This document shows, piece after piece, positions 43,681-55,009 of a stretch of 64,000 nt of DNA. The notes under the pieces were generated by a model. The model saw nothing but the letters and a program-made list of their open reading frames with translations, ran no database searches and was not told the origin of the DNA. Position numbers and translations under genes: made by a program. Source of the stretch: Mesodorylaimus sp. YZB2_4 (Eukaryota; Nematoda; Enoplea; Dorylaimida; Dorylaimidae); assembly GCA_030248295.1 (NCBI GenBank), contig JASANH010000812.1:62001-126000 (forward strand), written 5' to 3'. Within the stretch, counting starts at the first letter, position 1. Each line of letters opens with the position of its first letter.

Positions 43681-44877
43681 CTACTTCTCACTTGGACTGC
43701 TTCGATCGGACGGCCTGGCCTTGCTCTTGACCGAGACAGGACGCGCTTTAATGATGGCGTTCATGGCTTGTTTCCTTCGCAGTTTTTCCTCCATAACCTG
43801 TGTCTCGGCAGTGGCAGCTCGTTTCTTCTTGGCCACGCGGCACACGACAACGACGATGACCACGATGATCACCAGCACCACCAGGCCGACGGCACCGCCG
43901 ATGAAGGCCACCATGTTCTGCTCGGAAAACTCTTTCAGACCACCCGACGGAGCGATTGTGGTCGATCGAGCGACATACCCGGGATGAGTGGGTTGCATGG
44001 TAGAAGCAGTGGTGCTGTGGGTTTGCTTGCCCAAGGTGCTGGCGTGGGTGTCTGGAGCTTTCGCGCTCGACATTGGTCGCGTGGTGATTGTGGGAGGCTG
44101 GCACAACCTATCGCGGATGCAGCTGTTGTTGCAGTCACGATTACTGCAACTGGTCAGGGCCAGATCGATGGCTTGGCAGCGAGCGTTGTTGTCGCCGAAA
44201 AAGTCGGGTTTCATCAACGGTTGGCGCTTCTGCGCTTTGCATTCAGTTCGAGCGGAATCCTGGAACATACAGAAACTGCACAAGTCGCTGACGATCACAT
44301 TGTGCAGTTCAGCAATAGTTTTCATTCGATCTGATGAAAGATCTGTCGTGGTCAGAACGAGTTTTGTTCGAGCGAGACTGCCTGTGATTTCAACAGACTT
44401 GTTGAAAAGACTCTCGGAAAGATACACATTGGCGTAAATGTATCCGCCAAGATCGCTAAATCGTCTGGCTTCGTCTTTAGCAAAGTCAGAGTAATAATAA
44501 TAATCTAAGAAAATTAAAATCAGTTTCGCGCGGTTTGTGTCGCTGAAATCGAACATTTTCTCTCGAACAAACTTCAATGAGGGGATTTTATCGCAACGAT
44601 AGGACAGAGACGTAATTTTCCAATTACTAAAGAAGGTTTTTAAGGCGGCTTCGTCGCCTGACAATGGGAAAATGACTTTGATGTCATTGTTTTGGTCCTT
44701 GTCACGATCGCAATCAAAAACAGCCACTCGAACTTTTTCTTCGCTCATTTCGATGTAATCCGGCAAGATGGCGAAGGATTTCTTGAATAATTCGAAATCA
44801 CCAAGTTCCATCATATTTTGAATAATCAAAGCCAAGTCAATCTTGCCATCGAGCTTCTGACCATCACAGAACGGCAT
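43681..44877 (-). CDS. Single-pass membrane protein with VWA-like ectodomain
   Basis: 398 aa as drawn. The N-terminal 1-210 shows the alternating hydrophobic strands of a von Willebrand A fold: KIDLALIIQNM, KVRVAVFDCD, AKLILIFLDYYYYSD, YIYANVYLSE, TKLVLTTTDL. The metal-site DxSxS motif is not visible. A Cys-rich block follows (C200, C203, C213, C234, C244, C249, C253, C259), then a Thr/Ser/Pro stalk (about 262-310), a very hydrophobic helix (323-346) and a basic cytoplasmic tail of about 50 residues. No signal peptide follows the ATG at 44877. The frame is open upstream to a stop near 44959 and encodes a hydrophobic KIIRLLICAA just before it, so a 5' exon is probably missing from this model. 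Similar VWA proteins act in adhesion or matrix binding; function here is unknown. Confidence 0.7.
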   Translation of the reverse strand: MPFCDGQKLDGKIDLALIIQNMMELGDFELFKKSFAILPDYIEMSEEKVRVAVFDCDRDKDQNNDIKVIFPLSGDEAALKTFFSNWKITSLSYRCDKIPSLKFVREKMFDFSDTNRAKLILIFLDYYYYSDFAKDEARRFSDLGGYIYANVYLSESLFNKSVEITGSLARTKLVLTTTDLSSDRMKTIAELHNVIVSDLCSFCMFQDSARTECKAQKRQPLMKPDFFGDNNARCQAIDLALTSCSNRDCNNSCIRDRLCQPPTITTRPMSSAKAPDTHASTLGKQTHSTTASTMQPTHPGYVARSTTIAPSGGLKEFSEQNMVAFIGGAVGLVVLVIIVVIVVVVCRVAKKKRAATAETQVMEEKLRRKQAMNAIIKARPVSVKSKARPSDRSSPSEK

Positions 44878-44889
44878 CGCAGCGCAAAT

Positions 44890-45766
44890 CAGCAGCCGAA
44901 TGATTTTGCGATTAAATATGTTTTGGCGAAAGAATCGACAGAAAGCGTTGATTTTGTATTAGTCGAAGAAACACACCACGCGCCGCGACGATAGACAGTG
45001 AAAATGAGCTAGAAACACTTGAATACTCGCTAAAGGCTCGACTTTACAATCTCTTTTTCTATTATTTTTAACACCAAAATTTCCATAAAAATGCGACCAC
45101 TTAGAAAAACTGCTCATACAATTGATTTAGCTCATAAAAACTTTGTATATATAATTAATTTTTTTACTTCACCTCAGTTTTGTGCAGGTTTTTTGGATAT
45201 TGTAGCGCGTTTTTATTTAAAAAAAAAAAAAAAACCCACACCACGTGACTACTGATCGATATACTCGCCCTTTAATGCATCTATAATTCTTCAAGCCCAA
45301 CGTCCTTCTAACACAGGAAAAACGATTTTCGTCGGTTTTCTCAAACTTTTCAGCAACAAATATCCTCAACCACAACGTGAAAGTTGTAGAGAATTTCGAG
45401 CTCTACAAAATCGTATCAATATTTTTTCGATTTCTAATTTGATCGTTAGATAATCGATAATTTCTTTAACGTGGGAAAATGGTTCTTGCCGATTTTCTTG
45501 AAATTTTCGGTTACGACCACCCTCGACCCTAATACGGAAGCCGAAGAGAACTTCGTGCTCTTCAAAACTGCTGTACAGTAAATCTTATATTCGATTTTCG
45601 ATCAGATCGCTGAATAATCGATAAAACTAAAGTTACCGCTAGGGGGCGTGGTCATATGAAAGTGTGAGTGTGTCCTGGGTGGCCATACGTCCAGGGATGC
45701 CGACCAATGGTCATCTACAGTATACAAAATATGATGCGCAAGTACATCTTCTGTTTCGAAAGTGTA
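44890..45766. repeat. Intergenic with a degenerate tandem duplication
   Basis: At about 45317-45626 two diverged units of roughly 160 bp follow each other (GATTTTCGTCGGTTTTCT / GATTTTCTTGAAATTTTCGG, then GAGAATTTCGAGCTCTAC / GAGAACTTCGTGCTCTTC, then a TCGATAA ending). A 16-A run is at about 45220-45235. Confidence 0.55.
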
Positions 45767-45775
45767 TCGGAAACC

Positions 45776-46280
45776 ATGGCTATACTATATGTGATAAATC
45801 ACTGGCTCGCACCGCCGCTCGCGCCCCCCTCCCCCCCTCCCCCAGCGGTATGAATCGGTCACTAGGGGCACGAAACGGCGTGAAGGCTCAGAAGAGAGTG
45901 ATAACAAATGAACAGTGCCAAGAGGCATGAAATCAGCCACATATGGTTAATTGCCAAGGAAATTGGAATATGGCAATTTAGCGAATATTTTGAATTTGCC
46001 GCCGATCAGCTTTGGTGTCATGGTGTCTGCTAGAAGCGCCAAAAAGTGACCATCAGCCAGACCATGGTCTCGGATTCTCGTTAGTGAAATTTAACAAATA
46101 AAAGTCAATCTAACCTAATCTACGAATAATGAATGAACGAATCCAACGAAAGAACGAGGATCCGAGATCATGGTCTGGCTGATGGTCACTTTTTGGCGCT
46201 TCTAGCAGACACCAAGACACCAAACCTGATCGGCGGCAAATTCGGCGGCGGCGGTGATTTATCACATATAGTATAGCCAT
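45776..46280. mobile_element. 505-bp foldback element with 9-bp target duplication
   Basis: Terminal repeats ATGGCTATACTATATGTGAT and reverse complement at 46261-46280. An inner pair of about 79-bp arms (46000-46078 and 46157-46234; AGCGCCAAAAAGTGACCATC and its complement) surrounds an A/T-rich centre. The 9-mer TCGGAAACC flanks both sides (45767-45775 and 46282-46290), consistent with a target-site duplication. The length suits Mutator-like elements. No transposase. A terminal fragment is also at 19307-19340. Confidence 0.8.
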
Positions 46281-46394
46281 GTCGGAAACCGTGCGCACTA
46301 CCACATACAGTAGGATGTAACAGAAGCGCGACATTGCTTTTCTATTAAAACTTTTTGGGAATTTTCGCGTAAATTGATTACGAAAGATTAATGG

Positions 46395-46790
46395 AAATTA
46401 TGGTGCAGCGCGATTTACTAATACGATTCACGGAAATCTTGACATGCTTGTTTGCGAAACCCGTATCAATAAGCGTGGCGGGCCTGGCACTGATACCGCT
46501 TATTACGAATGCGAGAAATGCAAAGAGTTGGGAGATCGCCGAAAAAGTCGCGTAGCTTTCGCAATAGGATCGTGATTTCGAATCCAGACGCTGGCCATCA
46601 CGAGCACTGCGGTCCAATCAGTCAAGCCGAAATGGAAGTTTTGACAATCAAGAGAAGAGGTTCAGGCCTCCAAAGATGGAAAGCGGCCAAAAGAAGCGCA
46701 CCGTAAAGCCTTGGCCGAGACTTCTCGGCAATTTGCTAATGACCAAGCACTGCAGGAGAAGATTTAAGCTTCCATGCCCAGCTTTTCAAA
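46395..46790 (+). pseudogene. Decayed FLYWCH-like zinc-finger fragment
   Basis: In shifting frames the plus strand reads AYYECEKCKELGDRRKSR, then NRIVISNPDAGHHEHC, then QAEMEVLTIKRRG, then MPSFSKIRSSLY after a TAA. The order C-x2-C, H-x-H and a PSFSKIRSSLY-type end resembles FLYWCH/MULE-associated zinc-finger proteins. At least one frameshift and stops show that it is not functional. Resemblance is moderate. Confidence 0.4.
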
Positions 46791-46799
46791 GATTCGTTC

Positions 46800-47760
46800 A
46801 TCTCTGTACTAGTAAGTGTTCTCTCATTATCCAACCCAGCGCATCTCTCATATAACTCTTTATCTTGGTTTTAGCGCATTGAGCTGCAAAATACTGCCTA
46901 TTCCTGACGTGAATCATTTGCCTGTTCAATACAGGTTAGGCTGCGCGGTCGAACTGCTCACGATGCAGACCCCAACAACGGAATGGTGGGGATCAATCGT
47001 TGTGATTCTTGATCATGTATACCATGGAACAGAGAGCCACTGGGAGCGTGTATAAATTTTGTATCAATTTGTATGATTAAAAATTGGGTAGAGTGTCAAA
47101 ACCAATATTTAGAATATACAGTATGTGGTCAGACTTCGCCATTGTACAGTAGGTAGGGATGAAAATGCAGTTAGCACAGTTCATACATTTTGAATTTCGC
47201 GCCTATCGCACCCCTTACTAATAGTCGGCAACCTTTGTCGGACAGGTTTGACCTCTTCCGTATGCTTATACATTGGTCGGCAACCCTGGACAGTCGGCAA
47301 GGCTGGACAGTCGGCAACCTCGGACACTAAGAGAAGGGGGGGGCGTTGTGATGCTCTTTGCCTGCAGTGTACAGTCATTGTGTTGTTGAGCCCAAGTGTG
47401 GATAGGTATCTGTAGCTGGGGGTATGACTGGGATGGGTATCTGTAACTGTCTGTACCTATTTGCGTAGAGCGCTATGTTAGTGCACTCTAGAAAATTGCG
47501 AGTGGTGCGAGCTTTCTAGAGCGCACTAGAACAAGGAGAAGCCAGAATATAAAAATGCTTTGAAAAACCAGAATATTTCTGAGTCTGACTCTGAGTCGCC
47601 CGACGAGGCTGCTTTGGATCAGCGTTTATACCTCACAGTCGTTTAATGAATTATAAATATTTAGAAATTGGTTATTCTATATTTAATATTTGGATGTGGG
47701 CGATGGGCCACCGTAGCTGGCTCAAAAAGAGGCCTTTTCAGCCTTTTTTGGCATTTCAGC
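46800..47760. other. Intergenic with GTCGGCAA repeats
   Basis: Short repeats with GTCGGCAACC and CTGGACAGTCGGCAA at 47224-47325; a related segment is in reverse near 45680-45712. No gene supported. Confidence 0.4.
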
Positions 47761-47761
47761 T

Positions 47762-49740
47762 TCATGCTCGACCAACTTGAGCATGCTGAACCGGTTCCAA
47801 AGGCGGTCGAGGGCTAGCAAGGAAGATGAGATCCACAGGTTTGAGGGCCGTCAAGACTTTATTGATCACAGGAGTTAATCGATAATAGGCTTCATCCACG
47901 GAAAAAGCAGCAGCTACCAGCTGTGATAAGTTGCACTCTGTCAACCGACGATTGGCCAGTTTTCAATCCACACGCTTCAATAGCCAGATTCGCTTTATTA
48001 TTGGTTGGTGAGGTTTGAGCGCCCAACTAACGAGCAGTGATCAATCCTCCCATGTAGAATGACCTATTGTCTGGATCCCACCCAACACAAATAGCAGATG
48101 GAGGAGACGCCAGTTGTCGGGAGAATCTACTAGGAAGTCAACGTTGAAATCGTCAATGTTCACCGAATTCTGGAGGTTTTTTTCCAAAATTCCTGAAACA
48201 GATACTTTTTTAAAAGAGGGTTTTTGAGAGACTCGAATCAACAGAATTTATAGCTTCACTTATTTTTCATGAAAGACAGATGCTCTAGCACAGAATTGAA
48301 CCGAGAAGTAGTGAAAAAGTGAAAAGGTTATAAATTTACTGTTGATTCCCAGAGTAAGAAGCCAAATCCGCGGCACGCGGGCGCGAAATTCGAAAGGTGC
48401 ATTCAGTGGGCACTCCACCGAATTTGAATTTTCTTCAATATCCTGGGCAAAATTTAATAAAATTTTGACGCAGAAAAAACCGTTTGAAAGCTCTTTCCAG
48501 GGGCTACGAGATAGGCCATTACTTATCAGCGCTCCTGATCAACAGTTGAAATTATTGATCAGTTTTGGCTAACATTGCCTAAATGGGGTTCAGTTATCTC
48601 AGATATGCACAATGAGCCAAGTTTCCCGACGACCTAGATTTTTGACCAAAAATAGCTATTTCCCTTCTCCCTCCAAAATTGTCAAATCAGACACGTTTTT
48701 TTCACGCTACTCTAGTGCAGAATTCAAAGACTAGTCGAATGAGCGTACGCAGAGCTTTGTAGCTTGCCGGGATCGTGGAATGCACAAGAAAACAGGCGTG
48801 TCATTACATACTGGCTAGTGAAAAAACTTCCAACTTGAGGAGTGGACCAGACGAAGTTTGCTAATGCCTGTTTGCTACGGGAACTTCGAGAATCCCTAGC
48901 ACACCTTGGTCATTATAAAAAGAGGCGCGACTGGTCTCTTTCTAAAGCCCATTGAATTCTGCACAGCATAAGTGAGAAATAGAGGTGACCCGTTCTTTAC
49001 ACTCGCTTGGCGGGGTTCAGTGTAAAGTAACCCTAGTGTCGAAAATTTGAATTTCGCGCGAAAATGTTGAGTAGCGCGAAAACTTTTTAAATCGACAAAT
49101 TTGAAAGCCAGATTCGGATTCTACGTTCAATTCTCTATCAGCTTAGTTGTGGAAATGGTAGTCAGCTGAATGATTGATCAGATATGGGCGATATCGCCCA
49201 GCCTACTTTTTGCAAAAATTTTCTAATCCCAATATAAATCACTCTAATCCCAATATAAAGTCAACGGACGGGTTCCAGGCGAATACAATAGCAATGATGG
49301 GGTACACCTACGCGGTACACCCCATCAATTAACACTAAAAATCGCAATTCTATTTTTTTAGGTTGTCCAGCAAATAGTCGATTCTTACAGAAAGTCTGTC
49401 TTAAAACGTCTACGGCGGCCAGCAAATTGTTTGGAACTTAAACTGTAACACAAATGATCGCACTGGAGCCAGTACGGACCCGCGCAGTCAGACTTTCCGT
49501 CTTTTTGGTTGATGTCATATGCAGCTGGATCTTTTAGGCAAATGCAAGCGTGGGAATTGCTTGAATAGAAGGCAACACCACCACCTTCTTTCTTACGATC
49601 CGAACTTAACAGGTCATAGCCAAGAGTTGAGAGCTTCTTGTCCGTGATCGATGCATCGATTTTCGTCTCTGCTATGTTCCAATTCATCCAATCCGATCCG
49701 ACATTTTTCTGGCCTGGCCCGAACTGATCCAACGAGCCCC
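47762..49740 (-). mobile_element. Decayed minus-strand LINE, split by about 1 kb
   Basis: Three pieces in the right order on the minus strand: endonuclease N-part at 49385-49732 (NIAETKIDASITDKKLSTL, DRKKEGGGVAFYSS), endonuclease C-part at 48041-48241 (IDDFNVDFLVDSPDNWRLL), and the post-endonuclease linker at 47762-47944 (AAFSVDEAYYRLTPVINKV, KPVDLIFLASP). All parallel the LINE at 11539. The stretch 48245-49380 between the first two pieces is unrelated, has a short hairpin near 49296-49330 and holds no supported gene. Confidence 0.65.
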
Positions 49741-49744
49741 CTCC

Positions 49745-50122
49745 AATCCTTTTGATCCGTCGATCCTTAGGAACACTAGATGCTGCTATGACACTAAATT
49801 TTCTCTGTTATTTCAGCGTAAGGTGCAATTCTGAGTACGTTCTGAGGAATAAGTATGTCTGAGTAGTTAAAAAATTGATAGTTTTCTAACAAATCTTAAT
49901 GCAGGAGTAGTCACATTTTATTACAATTTGAAAACCTAAGTTGTCAGGAATACATGGCATATTCTGTGCCCAAGGATTAAATATGCGTTAATAACTTCCT
50001 CGTCAAGCATTCATGTCATTAAAACAAATTCTGATCAATCTGACCTGAAACTTCGGGTTGGGTTGAAACGCACTTGGAAATACGTACAGCCATGTAAAAG
50101 AAAAGTATGGCAAAAATTCGCA
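49745..50122. other. Intergenic, nothing recognised
   Basis: Short 3' flank of the following minus-strand glycosyltransferase; no feature seen. Confidence 0.35.
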
Positions 50123-51238
50123 TTAAAGCATGTTCTCCGATTTTCGCTCTTTAATCTTCTCACAAACTCTGGAATCAAGCAATTTTAAAGAGTCCAACGT
50201 CTCTTCAGCATCCACCCATCCGGAATGTATTTGAGTTTTTTCAATCACATTTTTGTATCGAACTTCGCAATCAAACAAGGCGCATCCGACAAATGTACCA
50301 AATATGGTCATTTTTCTTGGTAATAACTGACTAATTTTCGTTATATTTCTATAAATTACAGCCATTTTTTGATGGTGAATAAATAAAAAAGGTGTGGCTT
50401 TCAGTGGAAGAATTTTATGTTCAAAATTTTCGAATAATTCTTCCGCATCGTGAGTAAGTCCAGCCTTGACCAATTGACCAACAGTGCTGACTCCATTGAA
50501 ACCAAAATATTTTATCAAACCTTTTTTTACAGGTTCATTGAACTTTTTCATTCCGCTAGGTCCAAATATTCCCCAAGCAAAATTACTACAAGGCGATTTT
50601 TGTATTAATTTTATTTGATTTTGTGCCCATAATTTGAAAAAACTTGTTCCCGCCCTCACAGGTCCAATAGCACTAATTGCAGTAACTTCATTTTCCCAAT
50701 CAGCAGTGACAAAATCGTATTTTTCCAATTTTTCATACCATGGATAAAGTTTATCCAAAGCGAATGTGTCCACATCGGCGTAAGCACCTCCGTAATAATA
50801 CATGATATGAGCACGAAAAATATCAGATTTATGATTATTTGACAAACATTTAAAAAATTCTTCTTTCAAATGAAGATCTGGTAAATAATTATAAATTGTA
50901 GAATCGTGGACTAAAATTGTACGAAATTCAGGATTTCGACATTGCATAGCTTCGAGTAAAAGACGTACATAAAGTGGAATAGTTGAATTATTATGCCAAT
51001 ATTGCCAAATAATTGGTTTTCCATCTAATTCGTAAACATTGGTTTTAGGGTTTAATTGAAAATTTTCGCCCACTATTGATCGATTTTGATCAAGATTCGA
51101 TGAAATATTTGATACAATGATTTGATCAGATTCATCCATCGGCCATAAGAAAAATGTTTCAGTGTAGTGTTTTTGAATAAGTAATAATCCGATAAGAAAA
51201 ATTGCGATAATTAAAAAAATGCAATAATTTCTTCTCAT
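50123..51238 (-). CDS. Type II DXD-motif glycosyltransferase (GT32 / capsular-synthesis-like)
   Basis: 371 aa, one exon. N-terminal signal anchor at residues 7-22, short stem, then a catalytic domain: PIIWQYWHN (75-83), MQCRNPEFRTILVHD (98-112) and NHKSDIFRAHIMYYYGGAYA (135-154) followed at once by DVD (155-157), the nucleotide-sugar DXD. This order is that of the GT32 superfamily (alpha-1,4-galactosyltransferase, Och1-like and capsular polysaccharide synthesis proteins). WQYWHN before a DSTIYNYLP-type segment is closer to the capsular-synthesis branch in my judgement. Likely Golgi. The donor and acceptor are not readable. Start chosen because the anchor begins directly after it. Confidence 0.82.
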   Translation of the reverse strand: MRRNYCIFLIIAIFLIGLLLIQKHYTETFFLWPMDESDQIIVSNISSNLDQNRSIVGENFQLNPKTNVYELDGKPIIWQYWHNNSTIPLYVRLLLEAMQCRNPEFRTILVHDSTIYNYLPDLHLKEEFFKCLSNNHKSDIFRAHIMYYYGGAYADVDTFALDKLYPWYEKLEKYDFVTADWENEVTAISAIGPVRAGTSFFKLWAQNQIKLIQKSPCSNFAWGIFGPSGMKKFNEPVKKGLIKYFGFNGVSTVGQLVKAGLTHDAEELFENFEHKILPLKATPFLFIHHQKMAVIYRNITKISQLLPRKMTIFGTFVGCALFDCEVRYKNVIEKTQIHSGWVDAEETLDSLKLLDSRVCEKIKERKSENML

Positions 51239-51239
51239 A

Positions 51240-52620
51240 ATTTCAATCGAAATAGTTTCTTTTTTTTACGAAACTTGACGCCGTTTTTTGAGAAAGAGAA
51301 ACCTAGAAAAAAATTATCCTTGAGAGGGTATCGAACACCCACACTGAAGAAGCAAAATCGAGATTTTGCCAAGAACAAAACTTGAAATGTTTTTAAAAAT
51401 CCCTAGAAAACCTTATTTTCGGTTGCAACCTGAGAATTAGCAGAGAGAACATACAAAATTTAGACTGCTTAAATCTAAGAATAGAAGCATAGTATGCCAG
51501 AACCGGGAGCAAATGAAACCCGCGTCTGTTCATTTTCGTTCATGCCAAAATTTTAAAAAATTTTGAATTTTCTGAGTTAAAAAATTCTGACGAAGAATGT
51601 AATTGCAAATATTATCACACAAGGAGTGCAGATGACGAGATTCTGAACTGACGCCTGGAGACGCGAGTTCGACTCCCACCCAGGGTGTTGCGCTTGTAGA
51701 CTGGGGAAAAGCGCAAAGACAAATTGCGTTCAATAATTCAATCAATCAAGGACAAAGGACAAATCAGTAAATTCAAAAAATCAATAAAAATTTTGATCCA
51801 TCTATAAGAATAATAGGAAATCGAGGCGAATGCGACTTTGTACATCAGTTCAGGATCATGGTGACAAAGTTAGTCCTACACCTTGCGTGTCAAGTACTCG
51901 CGCTTCACCCAAAGATCTTAGCAAACATTTTCTAGCTCTCATAGGATAAACACACTAAAAAGCACTGATTCATCGAAGAGCAACGCCAATCACAATCATT
52001 GTCAAGGGGCCACACAAATGTAAGTTCCTATGCTAAGGAGGTAGCAGACTTTGTGCGCGACTGAATTTCTGCTTTCACATGTGCTAGTTCTTATAGCTTC
52101 CCTGCCGAACAGTCACCGCGCGTCGAAGAGGTGTGCAAAAGAGTATCGTGCATGGCCAGCGCGGGCGGAGCGTAGCGTCGTGAGTAGAGTTGCACACATA
52201 CAAGCTACATCGATACGAAACAGATGGTGTATGCGCACCCCCGGTCGGAAGAAAGGCAGGCTCAAGGCTGTGACCCTCAAGGTGAAACGCCACATTTATT
52301 TTCCTGCAGACTGCAGTCACAGTTTCTGGGTCAGGCATGTAGCATCCGTCAAAAGGCTTGGCTGCTAGTGCAAAACAAATAACTCACGCGATAACCTCAC
52401 AGAAAAGTCGGTGAAGCAATTTATTCGATAAATCAGAAATTTTAAAAATAATAACCAGTTACAAAAATCAAAAAAGTGCCGAGTTTGTCTCCTAAAAGTC
52501 CATGCATTTACGTATTAGGACTCACTAACCTTTTTTGGACTCGGAAAGATATATTTATCTAGCTATGGAGCTCAAGGCTGTGACCCTCAAGGCGCATTTA
52601 TAGTCGACAAAATTTCTACT
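51240..52620. other. Intergenic with a SINE-like remnant
   Basis: A box B-like GAGTTCGACTCCCACCC at about 51667-51683 suggests a tRNA-derived SINE remnant. CAAGGCTGTGACCCTCAAGG occurs twice (about 52263 and 52573). No gene supported. Confidence 0.4.
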
Positions 52621-52689
52621 CCTACCCCTAGGGTAGGTGTAATGGACATATACTTAAGCGTATGCTATTACACCGACCCTAGGGGTAGG
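52621..52689. repeat. 69-bp near-perfect hairpin
   Basis: CCTACCCCTAGGGTAGGTGT at 52621 pairs with ACACCGACCCTAGGGGTAGG ending at 52689, leaving a small A/T-rich loop. Either a mini-foldback element or a structured RNA; no further support. Confidence 0.8.
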
Positions 52690-54690
52690 CCTGCCGTGGC
52701 TCAAGGGGGGCCCGCATTAGGAAAACGATCTTTCACGACAGGGGAGGAGATAAAAACTCATTTATGCGCCTTAGCCAGCAAAAATCGCTAGCGAATTTTG
52801 TTGATGCTACCTTTCCCAGCTTTTTCCTTACGTTTTCCCAAAACTCTGCCATATTTTGGAACGAAACTGTTTCAATGACAGAGAAAACAATCAGGAGTCC
52901 ATCACCCGATCGATGTACTGATCGCCTGACGCGCTGAAAACGAATCCTGAGTTTTAAGCATAATTTCTCAACAAAGATAAGAAAATGCATTTTTACCACC
53001 TGAGATAGAATATATTTTGTCAGATTTGTCATCTGTTAGTGTGTTTCTATTATATTTTCTGTCTGTACAACTGCCATTCGCATGCGTGTTTTATCAGTCT
53101 TCTGATAAGGTCTTATCAGTGCTAGGCTATCTTATCAGCACGTAATTCTACCCATCTGAACATACCTGAACTCTTCTTGACCAGCTGTATGCAAAATGTC
53201 CAACAGACAGCATTCGTTATCAATGACTACCTGTTTGAGATAAAGATCCTCTAAAATTGGGCTTATTAGTAAATTATCAGAAAGTACAATTATCCAGTTA
53301 CTGGACTGCATGGCCTGTCACGATGATCCGCGTCACAGAGGCTCATCATGCCGTTACTAAGTACTTAACTACACGAGAAATCAGCTCAGGAGGGTCTGTA
53401 AATGCCAGATCGTTTGGGAAAGCGATCAATTTTTAACAGTAACGGGGGGGGGCGGAAAAAGTAGTTTACTGATCATGTACAGCCCACGTCATGAGCTGTG
53501 CTAGAAGTGTAATGTTAGGTTGCTACCAGAATAGTACGTATATGCGATCTTATTTTTCTAAATCATGCATCCAGCTACAGTGGTGTGGTACAGCATTTTC
53601 TAATAAAGAGTCGGGAATTTTCACTACAAATCCCTCCAGGGGTTGTCTAAGGGGTGACGCACTATTTGGCAGACCTTCTTTTTGTCATTTTTGACTTCAG
53701 TATCATCCATATCCGTAAAAAACCTCTCGCAAATTGTCTCTCAACGCCATTGATTTTCCGAAGCAGCTCAATTTCCTATTGCAGATCGGGAAGCAGGTGA
53801 AAAAAATCTGCGATGGTGGTACAGTTCAGAGTCTCCACTGGAAAAAAAACTGTTTTATAACGTTGGCGCTTCTGTGCTTACGATGAGTACCAGTTACTGA
53901 GTTGAGACGGCGCGACCGCGAAAATGCTTCAACGACAGACAATTTCATCATAAATATAATAAGACAGACAAAAAATATTAAAAAGGTACCCAAATTGAAA
54001 TCTTGTCCTTATCAAAACCCTTTTGAAAAAATTGACAAATTTTCAGACACTTTTCTTCACTCCACAAGATTCATGCTGTTCCATCTGGCTGTTTTTTGAA
54101 AAATCTTTTTGCGTTAATTTGCTCATGTTGCAAATTCAATATTACATAATCGTCTTGACGATCATAGCGATAAGTTTCAGCGTGATCTTGCCGTTGAGCA
54201 TCTTCCACACGGACATGGGTTTCAAGCAGTTGATTATCTTTGATATCGAATGTGATCTAAAACTCAATGCATTGCATAATATTCCTAAAAACTGCTTGGT
54301 TCATTTTGCTAGCAGTGGAATGGCGGCAGAACATATTTAAATTCCGCGCCATTTAGGCTGTTTACATCAACAGGTCACTGTCAGCTTTCGGCAAATGTGC
54401 GTATCGTAACCCAAGCTTATCTAGAATAGATTCGTTTCATTGCGCTGTAATTTATACATTTGCAGGCAGGGCAATTGGGTATTCACAAGTACAAGCGTAG
54501 AAGATAGAGGGCAGAACCCAAACAGTTATCAGAGATTTTAAAATTTTCGCATTAGACAGGAGTAAATTACGGAAAATCCACTCCCGCTGGATCATATTAT
54601 CTTGTGTGCTAAGAGTTAATTCTTAGGTACAAAAACCAAACAAAGGAAAAACCGACTAACTATTGTGTTACGATAGCACAAAAAATTGCG
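52690..54690. other. Intergenic; TGATAA cluster; no confirmed gene
   Basis: Four TGATAA motifs in about 50 bp at 53093-53145. A 71-codon plus-strand frame from 54125 begins with a hydrophobic segment (MLQIQYYIIVLTIIAISFSV), but has no other support. Downstream exons of the fatty-acid-binding gene were looked for here and not found. Confidence 0.4.
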
Positions 54691-54703
54691 GTCACCCGCT
54701 TAC

Positions 54704-55000
54704 TTTGTGCATTTTCCCATCGAAGCCCTTTCCTTCAAATGTTTGACCAAATTGGAATTTCCATAAAATTGTACTCATTGGGCTTTTATTAGTTAAACTG
54801 TAAGTGGCGTCATCCACTTTTTCAAAAACTTTAGTAATCCATGAAGCTTGCATCATTTTTCGAATTAACCATGGCACTCCTGCGAAAAAAAAATAGTTCT
54901 AGATAAATTTTCAAAATCAAACAAAACGACCTCTTGCAGTCAGATACTCGTCGAACATTTCGCTTCTTTCTAAACACCAAGTGCCCAAAAATCGGTCCAT
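54704..55000 (-). CDS. Fatty-acid-binding protein, first two exons (partial)
   Basis: Exon 1 is 55000-54931, exon 2 is 54879-54704, joined across a 51-base intron. They give 82 residues of an intracellular lipid-binding protein that would carry fatty acids or retinoids in the cytosol: MDRFLGTWCLERSEMFDEYL is the family start (FxGTW, ExFDxYL), then GVPWLIRKM, VFEKVDDATYSLTNKS and KFQFGQTFEG (the FxxGxxF block). Exon sizes (24 residues, then 58) and phases match the classic FABP gene structure. The remaining two exons (about 50 residues, including the Arg-x-Tyr carboxylate site) are not found downstream, so the gene either has a long intron or is truncated. Confidence 0.75.
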
Positions 55001-55009
55001 TTTAAATTA

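Noticed and set aside
43768-44437. Plus-strand frames of 149 and 188 aa
   Set aside because: Antisense shadows of the VWA-like gene, whose Cys pattern, stalk and transmembrane helix are convincing on the minus strand.
54125-54340. 71-aa plus-strand frame with a hydrophobic start
   Set aside because: It could be a small secreted protein, but I see no promoter, splice or family support.
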